DNA of 8,982 nt from Gemmatimonadota bacterium. GTDB lineage: Bacteria > ARS69. The stretch spans positions 1-8,982 of the forward strand of contig BQJX01000077.1 in assembly GCA_021604925.1 (NCBI GenBank). The letters are read 5' to 3'. Both the position numbers and the translations under genes were made by a program. Shown piece by piece: positions 5,893 to 8,982 of this stretch (the stretch's first letter is position 1; every line of letters starts with the position of its first letter). The notes below the pieces were generated by a model, which saw only the letters and a list, made by a program, of their open reading frames with translations, made no database searches and had not been told where the DNA came from.

Positions 5893-6987
5893 TGTGTCAG
5901 GTTGCACGCTGATCGGGTCGCAGCCCACGCCGTACGCGCCCATTCGGATTCCGCACGAGTTGTTGGCGGGGAGACACGGGGAGTTCTTGGCGAGCGTGAG
6001 GTCCCCCCCTGGCAGGTCGCAAAGGAGCGGTGCCTCTGAGATGTTGCCATCTTGTCCATACTGATCCGCGATGCACCCGACCCAGTTGCCACCCGCGTTG
6101 CCATAGACGTCGCAGCAGATCAGCAGGGGAGGGGAACCGCCACCGCACCGGATCGCCGTCCCCCCGAGGCCGAACGCGAGGACGGAGTTCGTCAGGGTCA
6201 GGTCGGACCATGAGACCGAGATCGTGCCCTCATCCGCGTCGCCAATAGAGTTCCGGACAAGCGTACAACTGGTCAGCGTAGTGCTCACGCCAATGACATC
6301 GATGGCCCCTCCACGACGTGTGGCGCTATTCTCGAAGAAGACGCAACGGGTGAACGTCGCGGTGGTCCCGCCTGTTCCGTCGTTGAGCGCCACCGCACCA
6401 CCGAATCGCGCCGAGTTGCGACCGAATACGCAATCCTCGAAGCTGTTTGCGTACAACCGTGAGCCAACGGGAGTTCCCGTTCGCCTGATAGTGGGAGCTC
6501 CCCATATGGAAGCGCCACCGCCGTGGTCATCGAGGCCGTTGTCCATGAAGACACAGGAGGAGGCGTCGATGTCGCTCTCCTGGGCGGAGAGCCCACCGTA
6601 TTCGTTCCCGACGAGCACGCAATCTGAGACAGCCAGCGTCGATGCCCACGCCCGGATCCCGACGCCTCCGCCGGTGACCACGAGCCCGACCAAGCTGACG
6701 TTGCGAACGCCCAAGCACAGGACGACCGAGGCACTCCCTTGGCCATCAATGGTCGAGCAGCCCACCGCCCCTGGCGCGGTCCTAATCGTGATCCCGGAGA
6801 TGAGCCGAACGTCATGTTCATAGTACGTCCCGCACGCCAACTCGACGGTGTCTCCCGCCGCCGCCGAGTCCACCCCTGCCTGAACCGACGGCGCGTCCCC
6901 CGTGCCGTCAGCGTTGATGTACCACGTGCGGGCCGACAAACCCGAAGGGAGGGTCAGCGAAATCAGTAGAGCCAACGGGAGTCGCAC
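5863..6987 (-). CDS. Secreted parallel beta-helix repeat protein with WARVKARYR tail (GTG start)
   Basis: This is a 374-aa protein. The GTG at 6987 is chosen because GGAGG lies 6 nt upstream and the first 19 residues (VRLPLALLISLTLPSGLSA) form a clean signal peptide. An ATG at 7131 in the same frame would overlap the upstream gene by more than 100 bp and bury the signal sequence. The mature protein begins RTWYINADG and shows the cap SVQAGVDSAAAGDTVELACGTYYE, then GITIRTAPG and TIDGQGS. Rungs with VSDCVLVGNEYGGL, ASSCVFMDNG, FEDCVFGRNSARFGGAVAL and FTRCVFFENSATRRGGAID follow. The C-terminal cap is cysteine-rich (292, 305, 323, 338, 345, 356), and the end is PISVQPDTWARVKARYR. The gene follows the 550-aa gene after a 32-bp gap, and its stop overlaps the NHL start as ATGA. 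A secreted structural or glycan-binding role is inferred; no active site was identified. Confidence 0.88.
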   Translation of the reverse strand: MRLPLALLISLTLPSGLSARTWYINADGTGDAPSVQAGVDSAAAGDTVELACGTYYEHDVRLISGITIRTAPGAVGCSTIDGQGSASVVLCLGVRNVSLVGLVVTGGGVGIRAWASTLAVSDCVLVGNEYGGLSAQESDIDASSCVFMDNGLDDHGGGASIWGAPTIRRTGTPVGSRLYANSFEDCVFGRNSARFGGAVALNDGTGGTTATFTRCVFFENSATRRGGAIDVIGVSTTLTSCTLVRNSIGDADEGTISVSWSDLTLTNSVLAFGLGGTAIRCGGGSPPLLICCDVYGNAGGNWVGCIADQYGQDGNISEAPLLCDLPGGDLTLAKNSPCLPANNSCGIRMGAYGVGCDPISVQPDTWARVKARYR

Positions 6988-6998
6988 GAATGTCCTCC
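6985..6998 (-). promoter_or_regulatory. Ribosome binding site for GTG start of the 374-aa beta-helix gene
   Basis: On the - strand GGAGG is followed by a 6-nt spacer (ACATTC) and GTG. There is no other good site between the upstream stop at 7020 and the signal-peptide codons, so this fixes the start. Confidence 0.75.
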
Positions 6999-7019
6999 GT
7001 AGCAGGGCGTCGGAAGAGC

Positions 7020-8672
7020 CTAGTCCACTACTCGGACTGCCTTCACCGTCCGAACGTCTGGCCCAGTGGATAGCCGAAAGAAGTACACGCCCGAGGAAAC
7101 GAAGACGCCAGACTCGTCGCGACCGTCCCACTCCACCATATGTGATCCTGGCGCGTAGGAATCGCCGGCGAGTTTCCGAATCAACCGTCCACTCGCGTCG
7201 TGTACCGTGATCGCTACTGCGGCCGCGCGGGGTAGCTGGAACCGCGCAGTTGTTGTCTTCGCAAATGGGTTGGGCCGGGGCGAGTCAAGCGAGACGATTG
7301 ACCGAGCTCCGAGATCCGTGCGCACTGAAGTCGTGACCACGACTTGCCCGTCGATGGGCACGGATACCAGTGGTTCGTCGGGGTCGTCCGAATGGATCCG
7401 CAGGGTTGCGGGATAATGGCCGGGAGCAGGAGGAGCGAACGTGAGCACGATCGTGCCGGTCGCCTCGGGCGGCAGAAAGAGCTGCGTGGCCGACAGCGCG
7501 TAGGGCGTCGCTGGTCCAAGGTCCTCGACCAGGATCGAATCGACGGTCAATGGCTCCGTTCCGACATTCCGCACGAGTATGGAGTCAGCCTGTGGGAAAT
7601 CACCCTCGGCCAGCGCGAACACGATCTGTTCCGCATCAACATCAATGTCCGGTGAGGAGATCAGCTCGAGGTGAAGTGGGACGGCCACGGAGTCCGCAAG
7701 CGGAGGGCTGCTCTCAAACCAAAGGAACGCATCGTAGATCCCAGGGTCGAGGGCGGACCACGTGAACGAGACGGCGACATCCTGGGACAGTGACGGCGGG
7801 ACAGTCCCGGAACTCGGAGAGACAGATGCCCATTGGGAACCGCCGAGCCACTGGAACAGTTGAACGCCGTACTGCAAGTTGTCGGACGTGAAGAGGTTGT
7901 CGTTCAGCAGCGCCTTCACGGTCATGGCTATGACACGCCCTGATCCGACCTCGCTTGTTGCGATCATCACGTTCCCAGCGGAATCACGTACAAGCGGTGC
8001 GGCCGGGCCAGTGACCATATTGAGGGTGGCCCCCGAGTCGGAACCAAGATTCAACTCATCGACGCCCGCAGTTGTCGGATGCGCAACGATGTCGGTCGTC
8101 ACGCCAGTCACGCCGTCCGCTGTCGAGTACTGGATCCCAGCGCCAACCGTCGAAAGGACGGTGTTGAAGCCAATCACCGCAGCGTTCGCGTTGCCCTCAA
8201 AGACAAGCCCCCCGCCGCTGAACACCCAGCTTCCGAGCGCGTCCCGCTCGGGCTGTGACCAAGCCACCCACGAGTTGATCGTCCAGATGATGTCGAAGTT
8301 CTCAAGCAGGGCTGGCGTGATCGGCTCGAAGTTCTCCGTCACCGTTGCGCCCGCGCCTTCGAGCTGGGCTACCATGGACGACCAGTCGGTCGTGCCATTC
8401 TGCTGGTGGGATCGTTCCCACATGATTCGCGGCGAGGGCGTCTCAACGAGGGGGCCCGGGACACGCGGTTCGAGTCGAGCCGTCCAGTTCAGGTCGGAGG
8501 GCCCCAAGTTCGTGATCGTAAGGGTGCCCTGGGCGGACTGGCCGGCTACCAGGGATGTGCCCAGCGAGTCCGGGGAGACCAAAATAGGGCGTGCCGCGGA
8601 AGCTAGCGTCGCTGAGAGGGCGACAATGGCTGAGAAGGCGCAGGCGAACGACGTGGACCGGAGATGCGCCAC
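7020..8672 (-). CDS. Exported multidomain protein: amidotransferase-like fold, Ig-like anchor domains, FlgD-like C terminus
   Basis: This is a 550-aa protein and the first gene of the - strand cluster. The GTG at 8672 has GAGGAGG 6 nt upstream. Residues 1-27 form a signal peptide (hydrophobic FACAFSAIVALSATLASA). About 28-70 is an Ig-like segment (LVSPDSLGTSLVAGQSAQGTLTITN). About 83-279 resembles a class I glutamine-amidotransferase-like or DUF4350-type domain, with WSSMVAQLEGAGATVTENF, LENFDIIWTIN, LGSWVFSGGGLVFEG, GSGRVIAMTVK and NLQYGVQLFQWL. The cysteine nucleophile expected after GGGLV is absent, and the only Cys is residue 11, in the signal peptide. About 282-338 and 340-447 are choice-of-anchor / DUF1573-like Ig domains (ILVRNVGTEPLTVDSI, TLRIHSDDPDEPLVSVPIDG). 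About 463-550 is a FlgD Ig-like / T9SS type A-like module (PRPNPF, VHDASGRLIRKL, HMVEWDGRDESGVFVSSGVYFFRL). A non-catalytic surface protein is inferred. The alternative upstream GTG at 8774 has no ribosome site. Confidence 0.82.
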   Translation of the reverse strand: MAHLRSTSFACAFSAIVALSATLASAARPILVSPDSLGTSLVAGQSAQGTLTITNLGPSDLNWTARLEPRVPGPLVETPSPRIMWERSHQQNGTTDWSSMVAQLEGAGATVTENFEPITPALLENFDIIWTINSWVAWSQPERDALGSWVFSGGGLVFEGNANAAVIGFNTVLSTVGAGIQYSTADGVTGVTTDIVAHPTTAGVDELNLGSDSGATLNMVTGPAAPLVRDSAGNVMIATSEVGSGRVIAMTVKALLNDNLFTSDNLQYGVQLFQWLGGSQWASVSPSSGTVPPSLSQDVAVSFTWSALDPGIYDAFLWFESSPPLADSVAVPLHLELISSPDIDVDAEQIVFALAEGDFPQADSILVRNVGTEPLTVDSILVEDLGPATPYALSATQLFLPPEATGTIVLTFAPPAPGHYPATLRIHSDDPDEPLVSVPIDGQVVVTTSVRTDLGARSIVSLDSPRPNPFAKTTTARFQLPRAAAVAITVHDASGRLIRKLAGDSYAPGSHMVEWDGRDESGVFVSSGVYFFRLSTGPDVRTVKAVRVVD

Positions 8673-8678
8673 CAGCTG

Positions 8679-8685
8679 CCTCCTC
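8679..8685 (-). promoter_or_regulatory. Strong Shine-Dalgarno for the first gene of the - strand cluster
   Basis: GAGGAGG on the - strand lies 6 nt before the GTG at 8672. It decides the start of the 550-aa protein in favour of 8672 rather than 8774. Confidence 0.8.
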
Positions 8686-8701
8686 GCAGACGACAACCAC
8701 A

Positions 8702-8730
8702 AGGATACTACTGTTGCGCATCCACAGCAA
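8702..8730 (-). promoter_or_regulatory. Candidate sigma70-like promoter for the - strand cluster
   Basis: On the - strand TTGCTG (8730-8725), a 17-nt spacer and TATCCT (8707-8702) resemble -35 and -10 boxes. They would place a transcript start about 23 nt upstream of the GTG. The match is moderate (3/6 and 4/6), and the organism's promoter consensus is unknown. Confidence 0.35.
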
Positions 8731-8842
8731 GTTGCTGACTTCGCGAAGGAGTTGAGTTCAGTCAACTCCGACACTCATGCGCGGCTTGGTCTTCACCCCC
8801 GAAACCTGGTCCACCGGGACTTGCATTTGGGAGCTAGACTCC

Positions 8843-8864
8843 GGTCCCTACCCTAGGAGGGACC
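8843..8864 (+). promoter_or_regulatory. Hairpin overlapping the transposase ribosome binding site
   Basis: GGTCCCT (8843-8849) pairs perfectly with AGGGACC (8858-8864) around an 8-nt loop. The Shine-Dalgarno AGGAGG (8855-8860) is half in the loop and half in the stem, and the stem ends directly at the ATG (8865). Such hairpins can limit translation from read-through transcripts in some insertion sequences. Confidence 0.5.
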
Positions 8865-8982
8865 ATGCCCAGGAAGCGGTTCACGGAAGAGCAGATCACG
8901 CGAGCGCTCCGGCAGGCGGAGGCCGGCACTCCGGTCCGGGAGGTCTGCCGCGATCTCGGCATCGCCGAGCCCACGTTCTACC
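8865..8982 (+). CDS. IS3-family transposase OrfA, N-terminal fragment (3' end outside window)
   Basis: Thirty-nine residues are visible: MPRKRFTEEQITRALR, then QAEAGTPVREVCRDLG, then IAEPTFY. This is the helix-turn-helix start of the IS3/IS911-type OrfA family (HTH_Tnp_1), whose members begin RFTxEQIxxxLxEAEAGxxVxELCRxxGISxxTFYxWK. The protein binds the element's terminal repeats and in this family is usually fused to the OrfB integrase by programmed frameshifting. AGGAGG lies 4 nt upstream of the ATG. The gene runs off the window with no stop or frameshift seen, so whether the element is intact is unknown. Confidence 0.9.
   Translation, partial: MPRKRFTEEQITRALRQAEAGTPVREVCRDLGIAEPTFY

Larger units (their letters stand above)
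8673..8864. other. Non-coding region between the divergent cluster and IS3-type element, with three adjacent palindromes
   Basis: This stretch holds no supported gene. It contains CAGCAA-G-TTGCTG (8725-8737), CTTCGCGAAG (8739-8748) and GGAGTTGA-6 nt-TCAACTCC (8748-8769), lined up directly upstream of the candidate promoter; the first overlaps its -35 box. These could be operators or cruciform/attenuator elements. The right part, from about 8787, is probably the leader of the insertion sequence. Confidence 0.45.
8787..8982 (+). mobile_element. Left part of a probable IS3-family insertion sequence, cut by window edge
   Basis: The element is recognised by its OrfA start (see the CDS at 8865). 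The left boundary near 8787 is an estimate: TGGTCTTCACCCCCGAAACC and CTGGTCCACC look like IS3-family terminal repeats, which typically begin TG and contain a C-rich run. The matching right end is outside the window, so neither the repeat nor a target-site duplication can be confirmed. It lies about 115 bp upstream of the divergent cluster's first start codon. Confidence 0.5.

Noticed and set aside
6988..7131. Upstream ATG for the 374-aa beta-helix gene
   Set aside because: It overlaps the upstream FlgD-like coding region and would place about 48 basic residues before the signal peptide. The GTG at 6987 has GGAGG at ideal spacing.
8673..8774. Upstream GTG start for the 550-aa protein
   Set aside because: No ribosome site precedes it and it runs through the palindrome and promoter region. 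GAGGAGG before the GTG at 8672 is far better.
7879..8856. Long open frame on the + strand (325 codons) opposite the 550-aa gene
   Set aside because: It lies wholly antisense to a protein with recognisable domains, crosses that gene's start region, and its translation shows no domain or signal peptide. It is an expected by-product of high GC.
1..8982. tRNA, rRNA, riboswitch, or CRISPR array
   Set aside because: No cloverleaf-like sequence, rRNA motif or regularly spaced repeat was seen on either strand, and nearly all of the window is explained by coding sequence.

Overview
The window comes from a high-GC bacterial genome. The mix of secreted parallel beta-helix, NHL and FG-GAP proteins with FlgD/T9SS-like C-terminal Ig modules is typical of poorly cultured FCB-group lineages such as Eisenbacteria-like bacteria. 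That placement rests on protein style only, because the window holds no rRNA or other taxonomic marker.

Layout. Positions 2-2106 on the + strand carry two tandem, clearly paralogous beta-helix genes; the first enters from upstream and lacks its start. Positions 2170-8672 on the - strand carry a tightly packed five-gene cluster, read right to left: (1) a 550-aa protein with a glutamine-amidotransferase-like fold, Ig-like domains and a FlgD-like C terminus; (2) a 374-aa beta-helix protein; (3) a 332-aa six-repeat NHL propeller; (4) a 379-aa beta-helix protein; (5) a 521-aa seven-repeat FG-GAP propeller with a FlgD-like C terminus. The two gene groups converge at about 2107-2169. At the right edge, 8865-8982 is the start of an IS3-type transposase OrfA on the + strand. 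A 190-bp non-coding stretch separates it from the - strand cluster and holds a candidate promoter and several palindromes.

The main observation is a short C-terminal tail of the form [P/S]-[V/I]-S-x-x-P-x-[S/T]-W-[A/G]-R-[V/I]-K-x-x-Y-R. It ends five proteins in this window: four beta-helices and the unrelated NHL propeller. The two remaining complete proteins carry a FlgD-like C-terminal module instead. This suggests a sorting or anchoring tag used as an alternative to the T9SS-like module. At the three internal junctions of the - strand cluster that follow tailed genes, the DNA encoding the tail is almost identical over 30 bp. There it also supplies the Shine-Dalgarno sequence and the overlapping ATGA stop/start of the next gene, so one short sequence serves as protein tag, ribosome binding site and translational coupler.

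All seven non-IS genes look like exported surface or extracellular proteins: those with visible N termini have signal peptides. No enzyme with an intact recognisable active site was seen among them. The likely role is a co-expressed set of surface or secreted binding and structural proteins.
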